A stretch of DNA of 64,000 nt, taken from assembly GCA_035048815.1 (NCBI GenBank), contig JAUCBN010000025.1, forward strand, positions 11,928,501 to 11,992,500, written 5' to 3'. A program made the position numbers and the translations under genes. Positions 45,930-58,157 of the stretch are shown here, piece by piece. The stretch is from Abelmoschus esculentus. Lineage: Eukaryota > Streptophyta > Magnoliopsida > Malvales > Malvaceae. Under the pieces are notes generated by a model. The model had not been told where the DNA came from, did not search any database, and saw only the letters and a program-made list of their open reading frames with translations. Positions within the stretch are counted from its first letter, which is position 1, and each line of letters begins with the position of its first letter.

Positions 45930-46680
45930 CATATAAATTAGTGGTTATCCGATTAGTATGCAAAGCTTATCTTCTAAGGATCCAAGGGATCTTGTTTTTG
46001 GCCAATTTAATGGCATTACCATTCAATGAGTTCGATATCATCTTAGGCCTTGATTGGTTAGCTGAAGATCAAGCTTGGGTGAATTTTTCTAAGAAGAAGC
46101 TATACCTCCATGAACTCGGGAAGGAGAACATAACTTTGTTGAAATACGAACCCGAGACTAATCAAGTTACCTTGTATGCTATAGAAGATAAATAAGATCC
46201 AAAGATTAATAATGTGTATGTGGTGAAAGAATTCTCTAGTGTGTTTCCTGATGAACTTCTGGGACTCCCTCTAACTCATGAAGTAGATTTGGGAATTGAT
46301 GTGTAGTTAAGGATTGAACATGTCTTTATTTTTCTGTATCAAATGATACTTGATTGCTAAAAGAGTTGAAAACTTAAATCCAAGAGCTCTTAAATAAGGG
46401 ATTTATCCAATTGAGTTCCTCACTTTGGGGAGCACCAATTTTGTTTGTAAATAAGAAAGTGGATTGATGCACCTCTACATTGACTACCAACAATTGAATA
46501 AGGTGAACATAAAGAACAAGTGCCCACTACCAAGGAATGATGACCTATTTGATCAATTGAAAGATGTTTTGTGTTCTCCAAGGTAGACGTACGATTCGAG
46601 TACTAACAAATATTGGTGAAGGAGTTTGGTGTTATGAAGATTGTCTTCTGCAATAGATATAGTCATTTTTATTCGTTGTA
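45930..46680 (+). pseudogene. Chromovirus protease/RT relic
   Basis: From 45941 an 84-codon frame reads LRIQGILFLANLMALPFNEF, DIILGLDWLAEDQAWVNF, matching the C-terminal half of a Tekay/Del-type protease (usually ...ILGMDWLxxHxAxxxC). After a stop come FSSVFPDELLGLPL and EVDLGIDV, the start of RT. Then only shards of the RT remain (APILFVNKKVD-like, DYQQLNKVNIKNK-like, FSKVD-like), full of stops. No catalytic RT motif survives. Confidence 0.72.
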
Positions 46681-46759
46681 TTTTCAACCTCAATTGTATC
46701 TTTTCTTTTGATCTCTTAAACTTTTTCACTCTCTTTCATGACTTTAATGTTTTTTATCA

Positions 46760-47296
46760 AATAAATATGATTCTCCTTCACTTCTTGGGGAGATAGAGAC
46801 ACTAAGGTAATCTTTATACATTTGAATGAAATGAAAACTGATTGGTAAATCCATCATGGATGAATCACTTGTCAAATTGCCATGATTGTTCGAGAAGGAG
46901 ATGACTTGTATTCATAGGCATAGGCATTATGTCACACAGAATCTCATTTTTATACCTTCCAATTGATAATGGCATAAGAATTTTTTCTGTGACCAAGAAT
47001 GCTTTTTCATCATTTAACCATTACAAATGATATGGGCTTGAATGCTTGGTCGTCTTGAGTCCTAACTTCTCCGCCATATAAGTGATGGCAATGTTTTTAC
47101 AACTTCCACCGTCTATGATAACAGAGTACACTTTGTTATAGACATGAAAAAGTGTGTGAAATATGTTTAATAGTTGTTGATAATCTATCACGTCTTGGAT
47201 GTCATACTTTGCCTCTCTTGAGATTGATGGATTGCTAAAAGAATCCTGGGACATGATTAGTGAAAATGAAATAAAAAAATAAATCTCATAACGCAC
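46760..47296 (-). pseudogene. Reina-like chromovirus protease relic
   Basis: The minus strand from 47296 reads SREAKYDIQDVIDYQQ, NIFHTLFHVYNKVYSVII, then DGGSCKNIAITYMAEKLGL and TTKHSSPYHL. After a stop it continues WLNDEKAF and MPLSIGRYKNEILCDIMPM. This is the aspartic protease segment (DGGSC active-site loop, WLNDxGE, SIGxYxDEVLCDVVPM) seen in elements whose RT resembles the fragment at 5675-7445. It is oriented opposite to the relic at 45930-46680. Stretch 47300-47690 shows no further recognisable domain. Confidence 0.72.
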
Positions 47297-47692
47297 TCAC
47301 AAAAAATCCTCACAATCACTCCAAGGAAAAGAAGTTGTCACTCAAATCACTCGTGTTTTCACTCTAGGACTTAATGGCTTTTATTGTCCTCTTTTGATTT
47401 CACACCTCTCTTGCCTTTTTCCACTCCATCTTTCGATATAAGTTCTTCAAATAACTAATATCGAATTTCAAACTTTGTTACCACAAAAGTTACTCACAAC
47501 TCGATCGTGAACAATAAAACTTGAGAAACTTCTTCGAGTTGGTTACTTGTTCATTTTGCTATTTTCTTCACCACCTTTGTTTTTTTCCTTTCTTTTTTGT
47601 TTTTGATTTTCTTTCTTATCCTTTCCTTTTTTTAACACTAATTGAATTCCTTAGAATTGAAGAATAAATTCTGATTTTTTTCTTTTATTTTT

Positions 47693-49969
47693 TGTAACAC
47701 CCCAAAAACAGGCTTAGATGTTTTGGAATTCGGGTTAGTGATCTAGTTAAACCAGGTAAGCCGTTAAACTTAGTTTAGGGATTTAAATCACAAAAATACA
47801 TTTTGAGGGAAATAATTTGTGGAAAATTTATTTAAATTCTTATTTTATCTATATTTGAATTTGGTTAATTCAATTTTTGTAAATGACAATTAGATCCCTA
47901 AGATTTTATAAACTAGTAACTATTTTGTAAAAATTGAAAAGTGGATTATTTTAGTGACCAAAATATAATTGGATTAAAACTTAGAATCTTTAAGGGGCTA
48001 TTGATCCAATCTTACTCAGTTGATCTAACTTTCCAATTAGCACCTTTTAACACCTTTTTAATCACTCAATTAGATCTTAATGATCACCTTTTTCCCATTT
48101 TCTCTTAAAACAATAAATTTGACGTAATTATCATTTTCCCTCATTTTTCTCTTAAACCTTTCTGATTTTCAAAAGAGTTTCCAACATTCTCCTAAAGGCA
48201 AATTGTTTTTTATATTTTCTTTTAATTGGAAGGTGGTTGGATCAGGTTTGGAGGTAAAAATCTATCTACAACTCAAAGCCCAACTAAATAAACCTTATCA
48301 AGAATTACCTCCCAACAAGAACTGTAACTCGACCCACTAGACAACAGGCTCAAAACCAACAAGAATATCTTTCAAGCACCTTTATAAAACCTATAATTTT
48401 TCCCTAAAAAACCGACCTCAACACAACTTTCGTTTTCAAAAGGGAAACGTTTGCAAATATGGACAATGTATGCATGAGTCCTGTATGTCACCCTAGATGC
48501 CTATGCAAGTGCATGCAAATGCAATCTAATGTCATGCTCAAGAATGCATACATGTCCTAAGATGTATAATGTATATGCATATAAGTGCTCTTATATTATG
48601 CATGATTGTTGTCCATATTCACAAACAACATCTTCAACTCCGAAACTTAATTTTCTACCTCTTCAACATTCCAAACCATAAAAACTTAGCATTCAAGAGT
48701 ACACAACCACATTATAACCCAAACGTTTCTAACATGTTCACTTCACCTTGCACACAAAACACTTTAAAAAACCCAAGGGCACTCTCAAAGATGTAATCAC
48801 CTACTACTCACCAGCACAACAAATTCTCAAACTAAACTAATTCAAAATCACTTTACACTTAAACACGATCGAGGACTCAGTCAACCCAAGATCTAATATC
48901 ACAACACCAAAAACTTATCCATACTTTCCAATATCTACAACTACTTTATTATCAAGTTTTAGCTTTCTTTTTGATCCCATATCAAGCACAATAAAATAAA
49001 AAAATAGAAAAACAATTTTAACATTGAAAAATATTTTGCAAAACTTGTAAGGCCAGCGTGAAGCAAGTTCCAAGTAGCTCAAATACAATATAAAACAATT
49101 TTCTAGTAGTAGTTAGAGAATTAGGTAACCCAAAATAAACCCCAACAATATATACTCAAACATCAAATGGCACAATAATTGATTATGATTAGCATCAAAA
49201 ATATATACCTATCCATAATATGCATTAAACATCATATAAAACCATACAAGAATCTCATTTATTAACCAATGCAAATTCAATCCAGTTTTCTATGCTACAT
49301 GGCATATCAAACATCACAAATCTCATTAGATGCTCAACTCATAAATCCTAATCAAATCTAACAACAATGTATGCATCACTTAAAATCTAAGCATATTTAC
49401 TTTCTAATGCATAAAATGCAAGACAAAATTAAGATCATATCTAAACAGTAGTCAATGTAACCTAATAATCAATATCATAACAATGCAACAAGATTTAATC
49501 ATGCTTGCAAACACCTAAGCATATCAAACATCACAAATCTCATTAGATGCTCAACTCATAAATCCTAATCAAATCTAAGCATATTTACTTTCTAATGCAT
49601 AAAATGCAAGACAAAATTAAGATCATATCTAAACAGTAGTCAATGTAACCTAATAATCAATATCATAACAATGCAACAAGATTTAATCATGCTTGCAAAC
49701 ACCTAAGCATATCATGCTTTATCAATAGCCACATATATGGCAAAAATCCAAGCACATCAAAATTTAATCATGCTTGCAATCACCGTGCTTGTCATACAAT
49801 GCCCTAACTTACTAAGTCACAAGACAAATCAATCGTATAGAGCAAACACCGTGTATCTCATACAACATAACATTTTAAAGCACTCACCGTGCATAGGCAA
49901 TATTAAACATAGATCAACATTACAACGTATCAATCAAATAAAACTTTCCAAAAGGTTTCGTAAACCTAA
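47693..49969. repeat. Repetitive DNA with an LTR-like start
   Basis: TGTAACACCCCAAAAACAGG at 47693 looks like an LTR terminus, but I find no matching end or target duplication. The rest is AT-rich with many short ATGCAT-type words, and includes the tandem duplication at 49302-49706. By position it may be 5' internal sequence of the minus-strand element whose LTR starts at 49987. No gene was recognised. Confidence 0.4.
49302..49717. repeat. Tandem duplication of about 217/188 bp
   Basis: GCATATCAAACATCAC at 49302 recurs at 49519, and a third partial start stands at 49707. The second unit lacks about 29 bases of the first (around 49361-49390). Otherwise the copies are nearly identical. Confidence 0.88.
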
Positions 49970-49984
49970 GCTCTTATACCACCA
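49970..49984 (-). other. Primer-binding site, tRNA-Met type, slightly decayed
   Basis: On the minus strand, two bases after the LTR end, this reads TGGTGGTATAAGAGC. The standard chromovirus site is TGGTATCAGAGC; one C has become A. It gives the LTR to its right a minus orientation. Confidence 0.7.
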
Positions 49985-49986
49985 AA

Positions 49987-52750
49987 TGTAACCCCCTCAA
50001 TACGGTCTAGACACCACCCGACTCGAACGAGTTACACGGGGAATATTGAGGCTAATCCAAAGACTCGCCCCGATAAACAACCCTAAAAATAAATTTTCCT
50101 TTTTATCTTATCTAGATGCTTTAATTAGATCCTATATGTTCATGTAAGGAATGAGTTCAATTGGAGCGAAAACCGATAAGAAACGAGTCCTAAATTAATC
50201 AAACAAGTTATAGGGACCTAATTATAATTTTCTAGAAATTATTGGACCAATTATGATATTAAAGCTACCATCATTTAATTAAGTTCGTTACATGCTTGTA
50301 TCTCAAATTTCAGCTTAAAATAATATCTACATGTCATTTAATTGCATGTTCAAAGTTTAAGGACTATTTTGAGCCTTCAAAGGTTTCATGACATTCTCTA
50401 TATCCAATTTCACCTAAAATCACTTTAAGCACATACCAAGTAATATTAGCTAGATTTAATTCAACCTAGTTAGCAACAATATATTCAACTCCTAAGATTA
50501 TGCTTCAACATAAACAACCTTATAAACACGGAATAACCACCTCAATATGCTCAACATGATTTCTAGATGCATTCCAACCTAAATAACAAAATCATAGATT
50601 CGACTCATAAATAGTCATGATTCATTATCAACAGTACTCAAATTCACACATAGGGATGTCCAGAATCAAACTTCAAAATAACTATATGATAACTAAAGGA
50701 ATATCAATGGGCAATTCAAGTCAAAGTCATAAAGTTAATAATAACGTAGATAAAATTCAAACATGTATAAGCATATGACTACTACAAGTCTCATCAAAAT
50801 AACAATATTCTTAAAATGGTAACCTATCCCCATTGCTCTCTCACTACTACTAATGTTATAAAGACATACTTGAGCTTTCACTTGATAGTTACCTGGATCG
50901 TTGCTTCTTTTTACTGCCTCCACGCTAAAATCTCTACATTGCAAGGTAAATGAGAGGGTAAGCATAAGCTTAGTGAGTGAATAAAAACATATTTAAAAAC
51001 ACCTTGTCATGTAGCCCATAATATACCAAAATCAATTTTAAAATCCAAGTTATGCTCTATAAAATAATCACTCATGGCTAACAATGCCACCAAATATAAA
51101 AATCCAGCAAGTGTTTTATCACGTGGAACAAATCCACAAAACTCAAGACTTACATGCTTCATTAGCAAGACTTTATAAAACGTTTGAAAACAAGTCAAAC
51201 TCACGCAAACTCAGTTTGCAATTAAAATCAATATAACTTAACACTTGCATTTTCACGCGTTGGTATTAGTGATCCGATTAGTCTACTTCTAATTGTTGGG
51301 GTAAACGGATACACGCATGAAGACATAAATGTCGAATCATGCCACGTATGGGACTAAACCGTCACCATACCACGTATGAGGGCTACTCATACCACGCACG
51401 AGTCTATCTCATGCACACAAATGGAATCAATTCCAAACATGTTTCCCACCTTAGATTCCCGGATAAGCTACTCTTAAATGCAATACAACACATATATCAC
51501 AATTTAAGCAATAACACTAATGCATCACTAAGGAATTTACACACGTATATGAATTTTCATAAATAATAAATAGTGCACTAAAATCCTATCGATCGATCGA
51601 CTTATCCTATAACATCATCTCAATATCTAACACAAAACAATATCAATGCTCAAGTTTTCATATCAAAAACAGTTTAATAACCGCATGGATCCCACTAACA
51701 CATGCATCAAATGCATAAACCGATAAAAACCACTTTTCTCATGTTTTCAAAACAAAATTGTGGGAGCATCATATGCATATAAAAACCTTTGTAAAAATAT
51801 ATCATGAGCATTGATACACATGCATATTCACATATGCACAAGTATAATACGAGCATAACTAAACATTGTAAAAACACGACATAATATGAGAACCTTTAAA
51901 AAAGCAATACTTAAAACTTACTGTCGAGTATAGGGAGGTTTTTCACACCTTCCCTACACCCCCAAAACTTTGAAAACACATTTAAAACCATGCCAAGTTG
52001 GCAACCCTCATAATCCACTCACCGATTTACCGAAACTTGCTCGATAAGTTGCCCGAAAACACGATTCGGCTTTTCGATCTCCCTCAAACTTGTTCCTCTA
52101 TCGCTTGACCTAATTCAAGCATCAAAACCAGAGGTTTTAAGGCATTATAACTCACCCAAACATCCCTCAAGACGGACCAATATATGGCAGCCCCTAAAAA
52201 CACCATAAAACTTAATCGAAACTTACCGAAAACCTCTCCAAACACCACCTAAACCTTAGGTCTTGGATTAGATACTTAAAACAAATCTTAATTACATATA
52301 AAAACTTCCAGATTCATGTATTTAGGCATCAAAAACAGCCATGTAAAACCCTTGAACGAAAATCAAGAAAACTGATTTTATTCATTCAAGACTTTAAAGA
52401 TTGTTTCAATCAGCCAAGAACTTATGAATTTCATTAAATAACTTTAGGTTTTAGAGGTTTTAATGATTCTCACCTCCAAAATTGATCTCACCCCTTCAAA
52501 GGTTTAAAAACTAGAAAACTCGTAGAAAAAGGAAGAGATTTTGATGAAGAAAAATATAAAGAATTCATCAAACCAAGGTGTATATACATGAGGGAGAATT
52601 GCAAGACATCATGAGTGATGAAGAACTGCAAACCATCACGTATGTTGGAGAACCGCAAGTCAACACTTGCCCGTATATCCCATTTGATTAGGAGAACTGT
52701 AAGCCTAATCTAATCACATTGCCAATATGTTAAACATGGTTTTCAATTGC
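49987..52750 (-). repeat. Tekay-like LTR, right end uncertain
   Basis: It starts TGTAACCCCCTCAATACGG (plus view), next to the tRNA-Met-type primer site. The body has no gene and shows features of long chromovirus LTRs: a TAAGCTTAGTGAGTGAA stretch near 50962, and short sub-repeats near 51340-51400 (CCACGTATGRG). The outer end could not be fixed; the value given is approximate. Confidence 0.55.
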
Positions 52751-52799
52751 AAGTGTCATGATATTTAATGTTGTTGTCATAATCGTATTTTTTTCAGAT

Positions 52800-53341
52800 A
52801 TTAATACGTATAATAAGGCCATAATAAATAGTTGATAAAAATAATTAGTTTAGGAAATAAATCCCTCATTGATCGAAATATACATTACATACAACTATTC
52901 ATTTGTGTAGGAACAAGTCTCATATTGGTAGGAAATGACCATTACAAATAAGCATTCATTTTAGTATAGAAAATAAATCCCACATTGGAAGGAAACCTCA
53001 CATTTCCCTTCCCAAATACCTATAAAATGGAGGTAAGTCTACTTAGAAAAGGATAAGAATAAGAAAGGAATAATGGTGGGAGCCTTGGAGCAAATCAAAG
53101 GGGATTATGCTTGGCTTTAAAATGCCAAGCTTTGGTAAGTCAACAACTTTTTTGTTATTATATTTGTTTAGTTTTTAGGCATTAAAATTAGTAGTTAGTT
53201 TTTTTAGGCATTAGAATTAGTACTTAGTTTTTTAGGCATTAGAATTTATAGTTAGAATATTTTAGTCCTTTTTACTTGTAATAGAGCTTTTATGTTTTAA
53301 TTAAAGTTCAATTTGATCCTTTGCCTTTTAATTAATGCTTT
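52800..53341 (+). repeat. LTR-like promoter remnant with 31-bp repeats
   Basis: AATCCCACATTGGAAGG near 52976 is followed by CCTATAAAATGG near 53030, an arrangement common in the U3 of plant LTRs. Three copies of a roughly 31-bp unit (TTTTTAGGCATTAGAATTAGTAGTTAG) lie at about 53168-53258. The segment is interrupted at 53341 by the CACTA element, and its continuation (58742 onward) is also non-coding. Family not identified. Confidence 0.45.
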
Positions 53342-53969
53342 CACTACAGCAAAACAAGCTTTTTGCGGCACTTTTAGCGGTGTTTTTTAACAAATGTGGC
53401 AATATTTGTACATTTAGTGGCGTTTTTAGGAAAACACCACTATATATAAGACTTTTGCGGCGTTTTTGGTAAAACGCCTCTAAAAAACATGTTTTTTGCG
53501 GCGCTTTCTAGAAAACGCCACTAGAAACATGACTTTTACGACATTTTCTTCAAAAACACCTCTATAAATATGTTTTTAGTGGCCTCTATAAATAATATAG
53601 TTTTGAGAAAAAAATAAGCTTTTCAAGGTTTGAACCTGTAACACATAAAACCATGCCATAACCATCTAAGCTAAAGTAATTTTTAAGATTAAATTACCCT
53701 CATTTTTTGAAATAGAAAAAATTAACTCACCCCCTCTTAGCATATATATTTTTCAATCTGGATTTTCCCCAATCTTTCAACTCCTTCGAAGATGAAGCAA
53801 GCAGGGCAAGAATTGCAATAGACGAGTTTCTATCTATTTCTCTCTTCCTTCCATACCCATAAGAAAATAGATTCAACCTTTTTCCTTCAATCCTTATAGC
53901 CATTAAAAATGGCTATTAGGTCTTTTTTTTCCTCTTTTGCTCTTCGTTCTGTGCCTCTACTCTTCCCTA

Positions 53970-54120
53970 AATAATTTGCAGGGTACTTGGCAAAAAATAC
54001 TTTAAGGTATGGTATTTCATCAATAATGGTTGACACACCTCCATTCTTTCTTCCACTTCTTAAAGCATTAGTATATTCTTCTGGAGAATTGTATAGCTTT
54101 AACCCTCGATTTTTAAAATT
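53970..54120 (-). pseudogene. Captured glutamate receptor-like (GLR) gene fragment
   Basis: The minus strand reads GLKLYNSPEEYTNALR and NGGVSTIIDEIPYLKVFFAK, then YPANY. This matches the ligand-binding region of plant GLR proteins, where (S)PEEYxxAL...NGGVxAIxDEIPYxKxFLAKY is conserved. It is only about 45-50 codons with no channel segment. A longer open frame surrounds it (54156-53887), but similarity stops at both ends. It has been carried off from a host gene. Confidence 0.75.
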
Positions 54121-54231
54121 TAAATTGCTAATCATAACGTATTTTTTGCTAATCATTACTTTAATGTGTTTTCAACCTGTGAATTTGGGAGTTTTTAAGT
54201 CTCAAGTTTAATGAATAGATATTGGGACCTC

Positions 54232-54316
54232 AGATCCAGTTGCACCTGGTGAAAAGTGGTTTGTCTATGATGTTGAACAAAAACCAGATGTAGATAAATA
54301 CATCTATTCGATAAGG
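54232..54316 (+). pseudogene. Exon-like fragment of an unidentified gene
   Basis: It reads PVAPGEKWFVYDVEQKPDVD then KYIYSIR, with an acceptor-like CTCAG before it and a donor-like AAG/GTAAAT after it. I do not recognise the protein. It lies on the same strand as the exon-like pieces at 56760-58157 and may be part of the same captured gene. Confidence 0.4.
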
Positions 54317-54803
54317 TAAATTAGAGTATTCTATGAAATTTTTTAAATTTCTGATCTCTTCTGAATCAAATTAGCAAATGTAATAGTAATATTGCAATTG
54401 TTCCAAGATTTATAGCCAAGTTGATTGAAAATCATAACTAGGACGATAATCTTCTCTTTTCTGCATGACAAAAAAGCTTAAGATACATAAAGTTTGGGAC
54501 AGCCTTCCAACTACTAGTGTTACAGAGAACTTGGAGCATACATAGTCTTCATTATTGACCCTCATTCTTTAACTAGAAAAATTCAGGTAATTATGTATTT
54601 TAAGTATTTGTATTCGATACTTGTGTCTTAATAGTAACACTCAAGTATGACTAACATAGACCATTAAATTCAACTGTTTAATCTTTACTGGTGAGTAGGG
54701 CAGCTAATTTTTTTCTTTTGGGGATCAGAAAAAATGAGAGACATGGTGTGATAGAGCAACAAGACACTTGAGGACATGGTCATCATCAGTTTGCTTGGAT
54801 AGG

Positions 54804-55860
54804 TGTAGAACTAATGTTTTGATATAATAATTGAAAAATAGTTTTGGACTAATTGAAAAGATTTCAAAAATGGGTTTTATGTCCAAACTACTTGAAAATA
54901 TATTTAAGATATTTTTGAGAGGTTTTAAATATGTTTTAAATGATTTAAAGAAACCAAAGAAGTGTTTTTAACCTAGGTGTTTCGATACACCTTCAAGGTG
55001 TTTCGATACTTGTTCTTCAATGACATGTTTTCAAAGGCAAAATAACAGTGGTATCGATACTGGTATCGATACCTTTTCACCACTGTGAGGTTTGGTTTCG
55101 AACCTTATTTCGATACCCCCAACGGTTATAAAACGATTTTATGAAAAACCCCAACGGCTAGGAGCGGTATCGATACCTGTTCTTAAATGTAGGTCAACGG
55201 CTATTTCCCAAAGAGGGTGTTTCGATATCAGTGTAAGGGATATCGATACCTCCTACACCAAAAGAGGAAATAAGCCTTGAAATCAGCTCCAAACGGCTCC
55301 AAACCAATCCCAACGGTCACCAACGGCTAGAAGCTCACTTGGGATGATAAAAGGAAGCCTCAAGCATCAAGAGAAGACTAATGCTTCATTGTAAACAACA
55401 ATATGATCAAAGATTTGTCTTAGTGCTTAAATTCCTATTAGTTGGGTAGACAAACACTTGTGAGCTTAATTGTCAATATATGCTCAAGTGTAATTAGGAA
55501 TTGGGTGAGTGCTTAGATTGCAAACATTAGCCTTATTAGAAGGATTAAATAAGTTTGCTTAAGATTTCTCTTGTTTGAGTGTTTTCCCAAAGTTCGGGTT
55601 GTGAACTTTGGATGCTTGATTCGATTTTGAATCAAGGTTTGTAAGGTTAGCCTTTTAGCCTCAAAAGGACGAAATTCTTAGTGAATTTGGGAAATCTTTA
55701 GTGGGAAGCTAAGGTAGTGGATGTAGGTGTGGCCGAACCACTATAAATCCTTGTGTTCATTGTCCATTTCATTGCTTCCACAACTAACACCCAAATTGTC
55801 ACTTCTCAACCTCTTGGCAAGCTTTAATAGGTTGTGAATCGAGACCCTCCAAGCCCAACA
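54804..55860 (+). mobile_element. Solo LTR nested in the CACTA element (TSD ATAGG)
   Basis: A 1057-base LTR, TGTAGAACTAATG... to ...AAGCCCAACA, with perfect ATAGG duplications at 54799-54803 and 55861-55865. The 3' part (GTGGCCGAACCACTATAAATCC) looks like a Ty1/copia LTR, but the superfamily is not certain. It carries TATCGATAC palindromes (54980-55250), several AACGG boxes (55118-55329) and a TATA-like GATAAAAGG near 55347. Confidence 0.85.
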
Positions 55861-55883
55861 ATAGGTATTCCTATTTTTTCCTG

Positions 55884-56010
55884 CCTACCAATTCATTGAA
55901 TCTGGAATGATAAAGGATGATAGATATTGCTGTAACTTTCTATTTTTTGGCTACCAATTCATTGAATATGGAATGGTAAAGATTGATAGATATTGTTGTA
56001 ACTTTAGTAA
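55884..56010. repeat. Tandem duplication of about 66 bp
   Basis: CTACCAATTCATTGAAT is repeated at about 55884 and 55950, followed each time by GGAATGRTAAAGGATTGATAGATATTG-like sequence. It lies in the CACTA interior to the right of the solo LTR. Confidence 0.75.
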
Positions 56011-56774
56011 AACTTTTTTGAATACAATATCAAATGGTCTAAACCTGCCCCTAAATCCAAGGATAATGTGTCTTTTAAGAACGTTCGATTCCGTTTTCTT
56101 ACATGAGTTTGAATTAAATTTATCTAATTGTAGTTGCTATTGTCACACTAATTGTTATTAATTTTTTGACTTGACAATATTTGATTGGTTGGGATATATT
56201 TTTCTGAATCAATATTTGATTGCCCATATATTTTATTTATTTTAGAGTATAAAAAATCATTTTAATTGCCAGAAACTGATTCTACAATTTGCAAACAAGT
56301 TGCTTATTGGACTTATATGATTATATCTACTGCTTTTATGTTTATGTTCTTTGAGCTGCCACTGTTTTGATCCATAAAATTTTGACCTTGAAAATTGATT
56401 ATTTCAGAGCTGACGGTTCTGGGTTTCATCTCACTTATCCTCACTTTTAGCCAAAGCTATATTGTCAGAATCTGTATCCCTAAAGGTGTTGTGAATACCA
56501 TAGAATTTTGGTCACTATTTCTTCTGCTCCTAAATGCAAGGAGGTGATCCTTGCCCAACATTTCTATATATACCATTTACAATTTCCATTTGGTCTTATG
56601 TATATCATTTTGTAATAAAAAAAATTTATACTCCTTTAAGGTGATCCTAAATGCTTCTCTTGTTTACTTTTCTGGATTAATGTTCCTAATCAAAAATTTG
56701 TTCATTGTCTGCGCAACTTTATAGTCGAAACATAGATTTCGGTCTTCATGAAACTGTAACTAGTTGGGTTTTGC

Positions 56775-58157
56775 TACAGGGGCAAGAACCGCTTATATCC
56801 GTGGAAGGGTTGCACGAGTTACACATCCTCATATTCTTCCTAGCTGCTTTCCATGCTTCGAACAGATTCGTGGCTGGAAGAAGTGGGAACAGGAAACTTT
56901 ATCTCATGACTATGAATTTACAAACGGTATGTTTTCCTCTAGGTAACAGCTTCTGGTGCATTTTATAGCTTTAAATCTTCTACTGCCGTTGTTGCAATCT
57001 TGAAAAAGAACTTGATGCATGGTTATTTTTGCAGATCCCTCGCGGTTCAGACTTACTCACGAGACATCTTTTGTGAAAGCTCACACCAGCTTTTGGACCA
57101 GGATTCCTTTCATCTTTTACATTGTAGGTAATTGTACCTAGCAAAAAGAGTACAATTTGGTTAATAAGATGGTGTGTCAAGTAACCAGATGTTGACCAGA
57201 AAGTTGAAGTGCAACCATTTTGGTTCTGGTTGTGGTCGTAAGGTGATGCATAAAGCTGAAATCATAAAAGGTAAGTTGTTTCATGTTAGAAATGACTGCA
57301 TTTGGAGATGTTGCACTAGTTAATGAACAAGACTGAAAATTCGGGTCTGATTGTCTCCGTGAATTCAGTGTATTGGAGTATGCACACAAATGAACTGAGC
57401 CGGATATAGATACTTTAGTCGATTTCTCAAAAATCCCTTTCTAATGAAGAAAATAACTTGCTTTATTTGAGTAATATTTAATTCACTGCAGGGATGCTTC
57501 TTTCGACATTTTTTCAAGTCTGTTAGGAGGGTTGAATACTTGACATTGCGAAATGGATTCATCAATGTGAGTTTCTTTCAATTGCAAAGCCAACATTATT
57601 CGATGTCAGTTCATCCTTTCTTTCAATATGCCTGATCATAGGTTTATCTTGTTTGTAGTCCGGTGCTATGCTGTAATGGGAAATGGATGTCTGGTTCTGA
57701 ATTATAAAAGGCATTCTTTTCTGTTGAAATCATCTATCTATATCTTTTTCGAGTTCTTTTATTCGCATTAGCGAAATCCTAATTTATTCTCCAGTTTTTA
57801 ATCTATTCTTAAACGACAAAGATTAAAATAAGCTTCAGGATTTCAATCACAATAAAAAATATAAAGTTACATCACCTTATTTCTTTACATTGGTTTTTTT
57901 TCTTCAGAATTTGTGTATGCGTTGACATAGTTGTTTTAAAGTCATTATGAGATTGAGATAGAAGCTAGAAGGATCTAAATTTTTTTTTCTGCTTGCAGTA
58001 TACAAGAAGCACCATCCCCAGTCTCTTTCTGATGAAGTATGGAGACCAGAGAAAATTGACAAAGATGGGGCTTTCTATAAGCGCCTAAGTCGAGAAAATC
58101 AACTATGTGAAGGATTTCTTAACCTTGCTCTTCATAGATCCTTCAAGGCTGTGGTAT
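56775..58157 (+). pseudogene. Exon-like pieces of a captured, unidentified gene
   Basis: Three segments on the plus strand look like exons with preserved splice sites. First, about 56777-56925: GARTAYIRGRVARVTHPHIL ... RGWKKWEQETLSHDYEF, preceded by GCTACAG and followed by GTATGT. Second, about 57034-57125: DPSRFRLTHETSFVKAHTSF, preceded by TTTTTGCAG and followed by GTAATT. Third, about 57999-58155: YKKHHPQSLSDEVWRPEKID then FYKRLSRENQLCEGF, preceded by CTGCTTGCAG and followed by GTATGT. I do not recognise the family. Lying inside a CACTA element, they suggest capture of a multi-exon genomic segment. Confidence 0.5.

Noticed and set aside
43587..46200. Tekay-like LTR plus the following protease as one element
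   Set aside because: By its match to LTRs with primer sites the LTR is oriented minus while the protease is plus. The LTR has its own target duplication, and no primer site separates the two.
49970..49984. Possible tRNA gene fragment
   Set aside because: Only the 3' acceptor-complementary bases are present, directly beside an LTR end. It is a primer-binding site, and no cloverleaf can be drawn around it.
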